A stretch of DNA of 64,000 nucleotides from Massilia eburnea. Lineage in GTDB: Bacteria; Pseudomonadota; Gammaproteobacteria; Burkholderiales; Burkholderiaceae_D. The notes beneath the pieces were generated by a model. The model ran no database searches and was not told the DNA's origin. It saw only the letters and a list, made by a program, of their open reading frames with translations. Position 1 is the stretch's first letter. Each line of letters begins with the position of its first letter. Below are positions 43,878 to 53,429 of the stretch, one piece after another. Made by a program: the position numbers and the translations under genes. Location: positions 124,001-188,000 of the forward strand of contig NZ_WNKX01000001.1 of the NCBI RefSeq assembly GCF_009720745.1, in the 5' to 3' direction.

Positions 43878-43913
43878 AACACAATTGTTATACGCACGAT
43901 TCACAGTTGTGTT
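43878..43913. terminator. Hairpin with flanking A/T tracts
   Basis: AACACAATTG and CAGTTGTGTT pair with one mismatch around a 16-base loop. On the minus strand an A-run precedes the stem and TTTATAATT follows, so this may end transcription of the upstream SMP-30-like gene before the receptor operon. Confidence 0.45.
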
Positions 43914-43936
43914 TTTTTGGCACCGGGGCCGCCAAG

Positions 43937-45028
43937 TCAGGGATGCGGCATCCAGCCGATATAGCCGGCATGCAGGCTCTGGACGTAAAGCCGGTCCGGA
44001 GTTTCCATAACCGCCGTGGTTTCCGGATAGGCGCCGGACGGATCCTGCAGGTCGGCCAGCACCTTGCCGTCTTCGCTGAAGGCGAATACGTGGCCATAAG
44101 CTTTCGGCACCGGCCACAGGCCGCGCGGCAGGCGCAGCGTGAGCTTGCGCATGAAGGGCTTGCCGGCCAGCTTGTCAATGGTCGGATTGCGCGGCTTGAC
44201 CAGGCCGACCCAGATCTTGCCGTCGCGCCCGCGCATCAGGTTATCGGGGTAGCCGGGCAGGTTGTCGAACAGGATGGCGCGCTTGCCGCTGGCGGCGTCG
44301 ATTTTCCAGATGCGGTAGCGGCCAGTCTCGTTGACGAACAAGGTCTTGCCATCGCCGGACAAGGCGATACCGTTGGCGAACGACAGGCCGCTGGCCAGGA
44401 TGCTGGTCTTGCCGCTGGCCGGGTTGAAGGCGAGCACGCGGCCGGTGGATGACTGCTCGAGGATATCGAGCACGCTCGCTTCGAAAGTACCGCCCCACTC
44501 CGCCGGAGCGAAGCGGGTGGAAGCATCGGTGAAATAGACCGTGCCGTTGGGCGCGACGACCACGCCATCGGCATAGCGGATTGGATCGCCGTCCGCGACT
44601 TTGTCAGTGAGCACAGCGATCTTGCCGTCCGGCGTGATGGCCAGCAGCCCTTTCATGGCATCGGCAGCGACCAGGCGCCCGCTGGCGTCGAAATCGAAGC
44701 CCAGCACGCGGCCGCCGGTGTTGGCGAATACCTCGCGCTGGCTGCCGTCGGCAGCCATGCGCAGGATATTGCCACTGGCGACAGCGGCGTAAAGCTTGCC
44801 GTCCGGACCCATGGCGATGTGCTCTGGGCCCCGCTCGGCGCCAATATCGATTTTCTGCAACCCGGCCAGTTTGGTGTTTGGCGCGTGTGCGCCCACGTAG
44901 CCCGGCCCCTGTTGCGGCGACCATATTACCGGTTCGGCCGGCACCGGCCACAGAAGCAGGTAAGCCAGCAAAGCAGCCAGCGTCAGGCCGGCGCCTGCCG
45001 CCACTTTATGTCCCTTCGAACTTTCCAA
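43937..45028 (-). CDS. SMP-30/strictosidine-synthase-like beta-propeller, membrane-anchored
   Basis: 363 residues. An N-terminal anchor (about 9-27, VAAGAGLTLAALLAYLLLW) precedes a six-bladed propeller with repeated blades (MGPDGKLYAAVASGNILRM, DFDASGRLVAADAMKGLLAI, APNGTVYFTDASTRF, LFVNETGRYRIWKID, RGRDGKIWVGLVKPRNPTID). The family includes lactonases and strictosidine-synthase-like proteins. It is the last gene before the pectin operon ends (45-base gap to the pectate lyase), so a sugar-acid lactonase role is possible; inference only. Confidence 0.8.
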   Translation of the reverse strand: MESSKGHKVAAGAGLTLAALLAYLLLWPVPAEPVIWSPQQGPGYVGAHAPNTKLAGLQKIDIGAERGPEHIAMGPDGKLYAAVASGNILRMAADGSQREVFANTGGRVLGFDFDASGRLVAADAMKGLLAITPDGKIAVLTDKVADGDPIRYADGVVVAPNGTVYFTDASTRFAPAEWGGTFEASVLDILEQSSTGRVLAFNPASGKTSILASGLSFANGIALSGDGKTLFVNETGRYRIWKIDAASGKRAILFDNLPGYPDNLMRGRDGKIWVGLVKPRNPTIDKLAGKPFMRKLTLRLPRGLWPVPKAYGHVFAFSEDGKVLADLQDPSGAYPETTAVMETPDRLYVQSLHAGYIGWMPHP

Positions 45029-45073
45029 GCCAATCTCCTCGCAGCGAAATCAGCCGGTATTTTTATCTAATTA

Positions 45074-46264
45074 TTAATTTTCGTCGAGAAATTTCGCGGG
45101 GCTCGCGACATACCAGGCATAACCATTGCGCCGTTCAGGCGAGAGGTCGTCCACGTTGTCGTGAATGCTGCGGTCACGGTCGCCGAAGATGGGCTGCATG
45201 CTGGCCATGTCCGTCAAACGCGCCCAGCGTTTGCCGCCGCCCGGCGCCGGCAATGCGGTGCTGCGCAGCCAGGCGACACCGGCTTCGACGGCGGCCTTCA
45301 TTTCCGGCGTCTGCCCGGGCGCGTGTTTCAGCAGCTGCAGAATATGGACGCTTTCAGCGCTGGTCAGCGCGGCAGGCTCAAAATTGCGCGCGCCCACCGG
45401 GACCAGCGTAATCGCGTCGTGCTGCTGGCACCATGCGGTGCGCTTGCCATTGATGAGGATCTGGCTCGCGAGGATCGCATTAATGCCGCGCTGCACTGCG
45501 GCGCGCGCCGGTGAAGCCAGCGCTTCCGGCACGAAAGCGAAGTCTCCCTGGCGGGCGGCGGCGCGCTGCAGTACCTCGATCGCTGACACCATGGCGTCAT
45601 CATTGAAGGTAACGGCGTCGTGGTAGCCGCCCTGCAGCGGATAAACTTGCGGCCAGCCGCCGTTGGGGTACTGCGCGTCGAGCAGGTATTGGATGCCCTT
45701 CAGCGCAGCGGCACGATAGGCTGCGCCCTCCCCGCCCGGCAAAGCCGCCTGCACCCGCGCCAGGAATTGCACCTCGGTGGAGGTGGCGTCGTTGTCGATG
45801 GTGCCGACAAAATTCCATGCTTCCTTGCCCTCCGCTTCGACGTAAGCCTGGCCACGCCGGCGCGGCGGGCCGCTGCGGTCGGCGTTCTTGCCCCAGCCGC
45901 CGCTCGGGGTCTGGAAGCTGACGATATTGTCGGCGACGCGGCGGGCTTCAGCCGTGGCGTACCAGTTCGCGCCGTTCTGGAGAGGCATGCTTTTCGGGCT
46001 TCCCGGAGCTGATGCTGGCGGCGGCGCCACGCCTGGCTGGCGTTCCGCGGCCAGCGCGGCTTTGTCGGCGGCCATCGCCGCTTGTGAACGGACCAGATAG
46101 GCGTGCCAGGCCTGGCGCTGATGCGCGTCTGCGATGGAAGCGATGCGCGATTCAGTCAGCGGCTCGGCGGGCGTCATGCGGCCTATCACGCCGGCGCGCG
46201 CCGGCATGGGCAAAGCGGCGGCGGCGGAGAGGAGCGCGGCGGCCAGGAAGAGGCAGCGCTTCAT
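45074..46264 (-). CDS. PL10 pectate lyase
   Basis: 396 residues with a signal peptide (about 1-24, cut after ARA). The catalytic module has the PL10 marks: NIVSFQTPSGGWGKNADRS, AVTFNDDAMVSAIEVL, QHDAITLVPVGARNFEP and PIFGDRDRSIH ... RRNGYAWY. It cuts polygalacturonate by beta-elimination, normally with calcium. Its start overlaps the upstream DUF5060 gene stop by four bases (ATGA). Last enzyme of the pectin operon. Confidence 0.92.
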   Translation of the reverse strand: MKRCLFLAAALLSAAAALPMPARAGVIGRMTPAEPLTESRIASIADAHQRQAWHAYLVRSQAAMAADKAALAAERQPGVAPPPASAPGSPKSMPLQNGANWYATAEARRVADNIVSFQTPSGGWGKNADRSGPPRRRGQAYVEAEGKEAWNFVGTIDNDATSTEVQFLARVQAALPGGEGAAYRAAALKGIQYLLDAQYPNGGWPQVYPLQGGYHDAVTFNDDAMVSAIEVLQRAAARQGDFAFVPEALASPARAAVQRGINAILASQILINGKRTAWCQQHDAITLVPVGARNFEPAALTSAESVHILQLLKHAPGQTPEMKAAVEAGVAWLRSTALPAPGGGKRWARLTDMASMQPIFGDRDRSIHDNVDDLSPERRNGYAWYVASPAKFLDEN

Positions 46265-47817
46265 GGCAGCCTCACAATGCGCAGCGCCATATAAGGGCGG
46301 CCCGGCAGCGCGATGCGACGGCCGTTCTTGTCGGCGAAGCTGTAGTTGTCGCGCTTGCGGATTTCGAACACGCCTTCAACCGGGGTGATGCTCATGTTCC
46401 AGGTATCGATGATTTCGGCCCTGAATTTCATGCCATCCTCCAGCCCCGGCTTAGCGAGGGCGAAGGGCCAGCTCTCGGGGCGCTGCTGTCCGAAGTAGCC
46501 GAGATAATATTGGGCAGGCTTGCCGGCGAAGGGGTACTCCTGCCATTTATCGATCGGCTCCAGGCCTTCGGGCGGGCTTTCGGAGAGTATCCTGCGGAAG
46601 AATGCCAGCCGTGGCGGGCTTTCGCCTCGCAACGTGCCGCCCTTGCCAAGCCAGCTCATATCGTCCGGGTCCTTGAAAATTTCGCTATGGCCGACGTAGG
46701 TGCCGGCGATGGCGCCCATCCAGAAGCGCAGCACCATTTCCTGCGCGCTCAGTTGACCCCAGCGGCGGTCGATATTGCCTTCGTATTTCACTTCGTCGTA
46801 GACCACGGGCCTGGAATACACGTCGCGGAACAGGACCGCGCGTTCGAAGTCTTCAGCAATGGCGCCGCTTTGCACGCTGACGTGGGTCACCCAGGGCTTG
46901 TGGTGGTCATACAGCACCATGGCGTTATGGATTGAGCGCAGGTGCTGGTAAGGGTCGCGCGCCTGCACGATCTGGAAATAACGGTCCCATTCCGGCATCT
47001 GTTTCTTTGTCAGGTAATCGAATTCGTTCGCCATCGACCACCAGACGTTGCGATAAGAGGCCAGGCGTGCGACCACGTAACGCACGTAGCGTTGGTTGAC
47101 GTCCGCCGGCATCTGGTCGAAGCCCCAGTAGCCTTTATCGTAAGGGTGGAACAGGATGACGTCGGCCTCGATGCCCAGTGCGCGCAAGTCGCCCACGCGC
47201 TGCTCCAGATGGCGGAAGAATTCGGGATTGAAGCGGCTGAAGTCCCAGGCTTTCGGCGGCGCCCCCTCAAACGGGAAGCGGGGTGGCTGGTGTTTGACAT
47301 CCTGGTTCGGGAAAACCAGCATGCGGACCTTGTTGAACGGCCCCGCCGCGAGCGTGGTCAAGGTCTGGCGTTCGACCGCTTCCGGCTGGTGGGTCCAGCC
47401 GTAGCTGGTGGTGCCGACTTGCCAGAACGGCGTGCCGTCCTCATAGGAAAAATGGTGCAGGCCCTGTACCCGCACAGGGCCGTGGTTGCCGGCCGTCGCC
47501 GCGGCCACCGTGAACCTGCCCCGTTTGCCATCCAGCGCAGCGCGGTTGCTGTGCGTTTCATATTCCCATATTCCCTCGGCATCGGGCATGAAGCGCAGCT
47601 TGTACTGTCCCTGTCCGTCGTAGAAGCCTTCGACGACGACGCTGCGCTCGCCCTGGCGGAAGGTGGCGGAGAGCTCGACGTCCATGAACGGATTGCCGTC
47701 GCGCGGGCCTGCGAGCGTGACCTCCTTGCTGCCCCAGCGTTCAACCGGGCCGGCATCCTGCGCATGCGCCGCCGTTGAAAGAAGCGCTGCCGCGAGCAAT
47801 GCAAGAAGCCTCTTCAC
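46261..47817 (-). CDS. DUF5060/DUF4038-type glycoside hydrolase
   Basis: 518 residues, GTG start at 47817 overlapping the GH28 stop (GTGA). Signal peptide about 1-19. A DUF5060 beta-sandwich (about 25-115) precedes a TIM-barrel of the DUF4038 (GH140-related) kind (about 120-440) and a C-terminal DUF5605-like sheet. The barrel carries clan GH-A-like acid/base and nucleophile candidates: Glu in WWSMANEFDY near residue 263 and Glu in VYDEVKYEGN near 343. The likely target is a side chain or oligosaccharide of pectin; the exact sugar is unknown. A close paralogue forms the first half of the 1267-residue fusion upstream. Confidence 0.83.
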   Translation of the reverse strand: MKRLLALLAAALLSTAAHAQDAGPVERWGSKEVTLAGPRDGNPFMDVELSATFRQGERSVVVEGFYDGQGQYKLRFMPDAEGIWEYETHSNRAALDGKRGRFTVAAATAGNHGPVRVQGLHHFSYEDGTPFWQVGTTSYGWTHQPEAVERQTLTTLAAGPFNKVRMLVFPNQDVKHQPPRFPFEGAPPKAWDFSRFNPEFFRHLEQRVGDLRALGIEADVILFHPYDKGYWGFDQMPADVNQRYVRYVVARLASYRNVWWSMANEFDYLTKKQMPEWDRYFQIVQARDPYQHLRSIHNAMVLYDHHKPWVTHVSVQSGAIAEDFERAVLFRDVYSRPVVYDEVKYEGNIDRRWGQLSAQEMVLRFWMGAIAGTYVGHSEIFKDPDDMSWLGKGGTLRGESPPRLAFFRRILSESPPEGLEPIDKWQEYPFAGKPAQYYLGYFGQQRPESWPFALAKPGLEDGMKFRAEIIDTWNMSITPVEGVFEIRKRDNYSFADKNGRRIALPGRPYMALRIVRLP

Positions 47818-49628
47818 GCGTTGATCTCCGTGTTGATGATCTTTCCCGCAATGCGCACGTTGACCAGCTTGAGGCGCTTGACGTTGTAGACGAACCAGGG
47901 GTCCGCAGCGTTGCGCGGCGTACCGAAATCGGCGTCGGTGATCGAGATATCGGCCAGCGGCAGAAGCGGCGTGCCGGCAGGCCCGTTGAAACTGCCCGCC
48001 ACCGGGCCGAGCACGACCATGATCTGGTGACAGGAGTAAGCGCCGTCCGCGCCATTGACATTGCTGGCGCGGACACGGCTGATATGGACATCCGACACCG
48101 CCGGCGGCCGCGTGCGCACGATGTCGTCCGACGGGGCGTAGTCACAGTCGATGGTCAGCACGGCGCCGCCTCCGGTCGATGGCAGCTTGTCCCCCAGCCT
48201 TGTGCCCGGCAGCGGCTTGTAAGGGCGCGGCGTCGTCTGCACGCCGTTCGGCAGCGTGATATCCCGCACGTAAAGGTGGCGCAAGTAGCCGCCGCGATTC
48301 ATATTCGTCTTCAAGCGGATCGCGGTCCACAAAGGATCGGTGGCCCAGTGCGCGTTGCGGAATTCGATGTTCTGCGCGTAGATATGCTCGATGCCGCCCG
48401 CCATTTCGCTGCCCAGCGTGATCCCGCCGTGGCCGCTGTTCATCACGCAGTTCTGGACCAGCATATTGCGGGTCGGGCCGAACTGCGTATCACGGTTCTT
48501 GCCGGACTTGATGGCCATGCAATCGTCGCCGGTATTGAATTCGCAGCCTTCCACCAGCACGGTGTCGCAGGATTCGGGATCAATGCCGTCGGAATTGGGA
48601 CCGATGCTGTCCATTCGCACCCGCTTGATATGCACGTTGCGCGAATTGAGCGGGTGATGAATCCACATCGGCGTGTTGACGACCAGGTAGCCTTGCATCA
48701 GCACATCGGTACAATCGACGAACTGGATCATCGAAGGCCGCAACGTGTGGCCCAACCCGAACACCCGCTTTTCGGGGGCAACGCCCGCTTCGGACAGCAC
48801 CGGCAGATAGTTTGCGTCCGCGCGCCAAGCCGCGCCCGGGCCATGGATGCGGTCACGCGCCTGCTGGTCCAGTTGCGGCGCCACTTGCGCCAGCGAGTCG
48901 GGATTGGCCGGGTTGGGCACGCCCTGGTGCACGGCGCCGGGCAAGGCGCCTTTCGGGTTCATGCCCCACCAGCAATTGCCGCTGCCGTCTTCGAAAGGCA
49001 CGCCTGCCTGCCCGTTCAGGATGCTGGTCCAGTCCTCGCCAGTGATGGCGATGTTCTTCTGGCCACAGGCATAAACCATGGGACTGAAGTTCAGGCAGTC
49101 ATTGCCCTGCCAGCGCGTGAGAACGAGTTTGCCGTTCTTGCCGCAATCATAGTCGCCGTCGCGCGCGTAATCGGCCGGGTTGGCGCTGAACAGCACCTGG
49201 GCGCCCGCCTGCAAGTGGACATGGACGTTGGAGAGCAGCGTGATCGGCCCCTTCAAGTACCAGTTCCCGGCGGGGACCAGCACCCTGCCGCCGCCGGCCT
49301 TGTGCGCGGCGGCGATGGCCGCCCGCAGCGCCGGATGGCTGTCATGCGCGCCGGCGGCCTGCGTTTCCAGCTCGCCTTTCTTGCGGATCGTAGGATAGCC
49401 AAGCACTTTCACCAGCTCACATGGTCTTGCGCCAAAAGCCGTGATCGGAAAATCACGCTGCGGAAATGCCAGCGGCGCAGCAAAGCGGCGCTGGATCTCC
49501 TGCGCGCGCGCCCATGGGTCGCGCGCCGCCGCGCCAAAGGCCGCACCGACGGCAGCGAGGGCGCCGGCCGTAGCGGCGCCTTTCAGCAGCGTGCGGCGCT
49601 GCAGGGATTGCGGGACTGCTTTGCTCAT
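47814..49628 (-). CDS. GH28 polygalacturonase, Tat-exported
   Basis: 604 residues. A Tat signal (QRRTLLKGAATAGALAAVG) precedes a right-handed beta-helix. All GH28 catalytic motifs are present: GPNSDGIDPES, FNTGDDCMAIKSG, SGHGGITLGSEM and the IRLKTN Arg-Lys. It hydrolyses alpha-1,4 links in homogalacturonan, probably from chain ends given the long insertions. The start ATG 49628 overlaps the fusion gene's stop (ATGA), so translation is coupled. It is about 60% alike by eye to the divergent GH28 at 56.5 kb. Confidence 0.94.
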   Translation of the reverse strand: MSKAVPQSLQRRTLLKGAATAGALAAVGAAFGAAARDPWARAQEIQRRFAAPLAFPQRDFPITAFGARPCELVKVLGYPTIRKKGELETQAAGAHDSHPALRAAIAAAHKAGGGRVLVPAGNWYLKGPITLLSNVHVHLQAGAQVLFSANPADYARDGDYDCGKNGKLVLTRWQGNDCLNFSPMVYACGQKNIAITGEDWTSILNGQAGVPFEDGSGNCWWGMNPKGALPGAVHQGVPNPANPDSLAQVAPQLDQQARDRIHGPGAAWRADANYLPVLSEAGVAPEKRVFGLGHTLRPSMIQFVDCTDVLMQGYLVVNTPMWIHHPLNSRNVHIKRVRMDSIGPNSDGIDPESCDTVLVEGCEFNTGDDCMAIKSGKNRDTQFGPTRNMLVQNCVMNSGHGGITLGSEMAGGIEHIYAQNIEFRNAHWATDPLWTAIRLKTNMNRGGYLRHLYVRDITLPNGVQTTPRPYKPLPGTRLGDKLPSTGGGAVLTIDCDYAPSDDIVRTRPPAVSDVHISRVRASNVNGADGAYSCHQIMVVLGPVAGSFNGPAGTPLLPLADISITDADFGTPRNAADPWFVYNVKRLKLVNVRIAGKIINTEINA

Positions 49629-52600
49629 GGCTGCGGGTTCCATCCTTTTCCATTGTCGTATTGCGCGAAAACTTTGGCGCGGCTGTCGTAGCGAGCCGCT
49701 TCGGCGGGCGTGAGAATGCGCCCATGCGCGCGCTGGGACAGATCGAGCGGATTGCCGCCCAGCCCGGTGCTTCCGCCCTCTTCCCAGCCTTTGCCGCCGC
49801 GCGGACTTTCATGCCAGCCTTTGGGGCTGATATGCGGACCGACGCTGCAATTGATATAGCGGACATTGTCCCAGGCAGTCGCCACGCCCGGCCGCGCCAG
49901 GTAGCTCGATCCGAGCGGCACATCGTTGCCCCCCGGCCCAGGGCCGTGCGTCAGGCGGCTGTTCAGGAACACAAAACCAGGGTCGTCCTCGGCGACGGTA
50001 CGGGCCTGCACCAGGTATCCCCCGCTGGCCGGATTGGCGCTGTCGCCCACGGAACGGATTTCCGACTCCTCAAACAGCGCGGCGCGGTTGTAACCCCAGA
50101 TAAAGTCGACGTTACCCGCCACCAGGCTGCGGTAGAACCAGGCATAGCCTTTCACCTGCACCGTATCCTGCTCGCTGAAGAAGTCGACCTCGTTGGCAAT
50201 GAAACGCCCTTCGCTGTTGAAGTTCAAGGCTTCCGCCTGCGCGCCGATGGTTTTGCTGCGCCAGGTGGTGTTGGCAAGGGTAAGCGTATCGAGACGCAAC
50301 AGGTCGGCATCCTCGACCAGCAGGACCGAGCGGCCGCCGGCGGCGCCCGGCGCCAGCGGCAGCTGGCCAGCACCGCTGCCAGGATTGACGCCATCGCTGT
50401 TTTCAGCGGCGACGATGGCGCCGCCGCGGCTATCGCCCTTCAGCGTTACGCCGTCTTTTCCACGCAGGTAGAGCAAGCCCTCGTAACGGCCGTTGGCGAG
50501 GCTGATCGTTACCGGCTGCGCACGCGGAATATTCTGCATGGCGTGATTCAAGGCGCCCTGCACGGTGCGGAAATCAGCTTTGCCAGCGGAGGCCACACGC
50601 AGCGACGCGCCATGCGGTGCGCGTTCACGCGTACGGAAATGCCAACCCGCAGCCTTGCCGATGCCGTCAAATGCCGCACCAGCCAGTTTCGCACCACCAA
50701 ACAGATGGCCGTCCACCAGCACATAATAGTCGGTGCCGTAGGCCAGCCTGCCGTCATGCGGCCGAATCAGCACATTCGCACCCTCGGTGGCAATCGCCGT
50801 GTAGCGGACAACGCGCTTCACCCCGTCTTGCGTAGCGCCAATCTCGTCAAGCTCCAACCCCGGACGAATGACGTCCACGGTCACATTGTCCGCCGCCCGC
50901 ACGATGCGGATCGAACCGGACCCGCACAGCCCTACGGCCGTGTCCGTGTCCCCCCCTGGGGTCACACCCGTTTCGGGACACGAGCTCTTCGCTGGCGCCT
51001 GGTCGAATTGCAATTGCAGCCGCGTGTCGACAGGGACGTCGTGCTCACCCGCAGCAGGTTGCGTGCGGCCAGCCAGGCTGTATTTGCGCGCGGATGTCGA
51101 AAATGCCGGGCCCACGCGAACCGCCAACGTCGCGGCCACGTTCGAATCTTCTGCGCTGGTGAGGGTGACCGTCGTCGCGCCGGTGCCGCGCGCCGCCAGC
51201 ACCAGCGCGTCGCCGTCAGCACTGGCTTCGACGACCGCAGGGTCGCCTGAAACGGCGGTGAAACGCAGCGCACGCAAGCCGCCACGGCTGGCCGCACGGA
51301 CGGCAAACCGCCGCATAGGGTCGCCAGCCTGCATCGCGATCTGCTTGTGCTGGTGCGCCAGGCCAATGCTTAGCGGCGGCTGCGCGATGCCACCGGCGCG
51401 CAGGCCGCTGATATCAAACCGGCCGCCGGGCGACAGCACGCCAATGCGCGGCGGCAGCGGATTCGGCTCGTCAACGCCGATCAGGCGGTTGCCATTCAGG
51501 TAGGCGGTCAGCGCGGCGCCATCCACGTCCAGGCGAAGCGTGTACGAGGCCTGGCCAGCGTCCGGCTCGATGCGTACCTGCTTGATGAATTTTGGCTGGC
51601 CGTCGATCATGCGTGTAATGTTGACCACCAGCTTGCGGCCATCGGGTGCAGTCTCCAGGCCAAAGCCCAGCCAATTGCGCTCGTCCGCATAACGGGCGAT
51701 CACATATGCTGCGCGGCTTGTTCCCGGGACGGGGCGCATCCTGGCCTCGACGAAATACGCGCCGGAGGTGGCCGCAGAAGTCCGCGCTGCAGGCACCAGG
51801 CCCAGCCCTTGCGCGTCCGCCGGCGGCACGCTGCCGCACCACGATGCTCCGCCAGCGCACGCGGCGCCATCGCCAACCCGAACCAGCCGCAGCGCCATGT
51901 AAGGACGCCCTGGCAAAGCGATGCTGCGCCCGTCCTTGTCCGCGAAATTGTAGGCGTCACGCTTGCGCATCTCGAATACGCCCGGCACCGGCGTGACCGT
52001 CATATTCCAGGTATCGATTACCTCGGCCCGGAATGTCATGCCGTCGGCCAGGCCTTTGTTATGCAGCACGACCGGCCAGCTTGAGGGCTTCCCGGCGCCG
52101 AAATAGCCCAGGTAGTATTGTCCATGCCGCCCCGCGAACGGATAGCCTTGCCATTTATCGATCGGCTCCAGTCCCTGCGCCGGGCTCTCCGACAGGATCT
52201 TGCGGAAGAACTCCAGCCGCGCGGGGCTCTGTCCGCGCAGTACACCGCCCTTGGACCACCACACAACATCGTCCGGCGAGGTATAGGTTTCACTGTGACC
52301 GACATAAGTGCCGGCAATGGCGCCCTCCCAGAAGCGCAGCACCATTTCCTGCGGCGTCAGGTTGCCCCAGCGCTGGGGGAAGTTGCCTTCGTATTTGACT
52401 TCGTCATAGACCACCGGCTTGTTGTAGACATCCCGCATCAGCACCGCGCGTTCATAATCCGTGGCCAGCGAGCCGCTTTGCACGCTGACATGCGTCACCC
52501 ACGGCTTGCTATGGTTGTAGAACACAAAGGCATTGTGGATCGAACGCAGGTGCTGGTATGGATCGCTGGCCTGGACGATCTGGAAATAGCGGTCCCAGTC

Positions 52601-53428
52601 CTCCATCGATTTCGACTTGATGAAATCGAACTCATTCGCCATCGACCACCATACATTGCGGTAGGCGGCAAGGCGCGCCACCACGTAGCGCAGGTAGCGC
52701 TCATTGGCTTCCTTCGGCATGGCATCAAAGCCCCAGTGCCCCTTGTCATAAGGGTGAAACAGGATGATGTCCGCCTCAATGCCAAGTGCACGCAACTGCC
52801 CTACCCGCCGCTCCAGATTGCGGAAGAAGGCTGGGTTGAAGCGGCTGAAATCCCAGTGCGATGGCGCCTTGCCTTCGAAGGGATACAGCGGCGGTTCGTT
52901 GGTATTGAACTCATAGCGCTTGGGGAATACACCCATGCGCAGTTTGTTGAATGGCGCGGACGCCAAAGTGCGCAGTGTCTGCTCCTGCAGGTCCTCCGGC
53001 TGATTGGTCCAGGAATAAGCGGTGGTGCCGACCTGCCAGAACGGCGTGCCGTCGGCGTAGCCAAAATGGAAGGTGTTGCGCACGCTCACCGGCCCGCGAT
53101 TGCCCGCCTTCGGCGCCACCGCCTGCACCTTGCCGGTTTTGCCGGACAAGGCGCTGCGGTTACTGTGCGTTTCGTACTCCCAGGTACCAATGGCGTCCGG
53201 CATGAAGCGGATCTTGTACTTGCCGTCGCCATCGTAGAAGCCTGCCACCTGCAGGCTGTGCGTTCCCTGCCTGAACGTCGCCGACAGCTCCACGTCCACG
53301 AAAGGGTTGCCGTCTTGGGGACCGGCCAGTTCAATCTCGGCCGTTCCCCATTGTTCAACAGGATCGGCCTGCGCACCTGCTGCCGTCAGCAGCAAGGTGC
53401 AGGCCAGCAGCAGGCAGCGTAGCAGCAT
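49625..53428 (-). CDS. DUF5060 hydrolase / pectin methylesterase (CE8) fusion
   Basis: 1267 residues with a signal peptide (about 1-21). Residues 22-520 form a DUF5060/DUF4038 hydrolase nearly parallel to the neighbouring 518-residue enzyme, with the same WWSMANEFDF and VYDEVKYEGN Glu pairs. Then come a concanavalin-like sandwich (about 525-680), a Big_2-like Ig domain (about 700-790) and a Big_5-like Ig domain (about 800-925). The last 340 residues are a CE8 pectin methylesterase: EALNFNSEGRFIANEVDFFS, EQDTVQVKG, GNVDFIWGYNRAALFEESE and SSYLARPG. It probably removes methyl esters so that GH28 and PL10 can act. A palindromic insert lies in the Big_5 part. Confidence 0.9.
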   Translation of the reverse strand: MLLRCLLLACTLLLTAAGAQADPVEQWGTAEIELAGPQDGNPFVDVELSATFRQGTHSLQVAGFYDGDGKYKIRFMPDAIGTWEYETHSNRSALSGKTGKVQAVAPKAGNRGPVSVRNTFHFGYADGTPFWQVGTTAYSWTNQPEDLQEQTLRTLASAPFNKLRMGVFPKRYEFNTNEPPLYPFEGKAPSHWDFSRFNPAFFRNLERRVGQLRALGIEADIILFHPYDKGHWGFDAMPKEANERYLRYVVARLAAYRNVWWSMANEFDFIKSKSMEDWDRYFQIVQASDPYQHLRSIHNAFVFYNHSKPWVTHVSVQSGSLATDYERAVLMRDVYNKPVVYDEVKYEGNFPQRWGNLTPQEMVLRFWEGAIAGTYVGHSETYTSPDDVVWWSKGGVLRGQSPARLEFFRKILSESPAQGLEPIDKWQGYPFAGRHGQYYLGYFGAGKPSSWPVVLHNKGLADGMTFRAEVIDTWNMTVTPVPGVFEMRKRDAYNFADKDGRSIALPGRPYMALRLVRVGDGAACAGGASWCGSVPPADAQGLGLVPAARTSAATSGAYFVEARMRPVPGTSRAAYVIARYADERNWLGFGLETAPDGRKLVVNITRMIDGQPKFIKQVRIEPDAGQASYTLRLDVDGAALTAYLNGNRLIGVDEPNPLPPRIGVLSPGGRFDISGLRAGGIAQPPLSIGLAHQHKQIAMQAGDPMRRFAVRAASRGGLRALRFTAVSGDPAVVEASADGDALVLAARGTGATTVTLTSAEDSNVAATLAVRVGPAFSTSARKYSLAGRTQPAAGEHDVPVDTRLQLQFDQAPAKSSCPETGVTPGGDTDTAVGLCGSGSIRIVRAADNVTVDVIRPGLELDEIGATQDGVKRVVRYTAIATEGANVLIRPHDGRLAYGTDYYVLVDGHLFGGAKLAGAAFDGIGKAAGWHFRTRERAPHGASLRVASAGKADFRTVQGALNHAMQNIPRAQPVTISLANGRYEGLLYLRGKDGVTLKGDSRGGAIVAAENSDGVNPGSGAGQLPLAPGAAGGRSVLLVEDADLLRLDTLTLANTTWRSKTIGAQAEALNFNSEGRFIANEVDFFSEQDTVQVKGYAWFYRSLVAGNVDFIWGYNRAALFEESEIRSVGDSANPASGGYLVQARTVAEDDPGFVFLNSRLTHGPGPGGNDVPLGSSYLARPGVATAWDNVRYINCSVGPHISPKGWHESPRGGKGWEEGGSTGLGGNPLDLSQRAHGRILTPAEAARYDSRAKVFAQYDNGKGWNPQP
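50945..50982. repeat. Palindromic element inside the fusion gene
   Basis: CGTGTCCC (50945-50952) and GGGACACG (50975-50982) form a perfect 8-base inverted repeat around a GGGGTCAC-rich core, in frame in the Big_5-like domain. The encoded stretch (ETGVTPGGDTDTAV) has no counterpart expected in that fold, so it looks like an in-frame repeat insertion. Confidence 0.55.
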
Positions 53429-53429
53429 C

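Noticed and set aside
42163-43878. 571-residue plus-strand open frame
   Set aside because: It is antisense to the TonB-dependent receptor and has no protein family features.
47775-49691. 638-residue plus-strand open frame
   Set aside because: It is antisense to the GH28 gene, which has all catalytic motifs.
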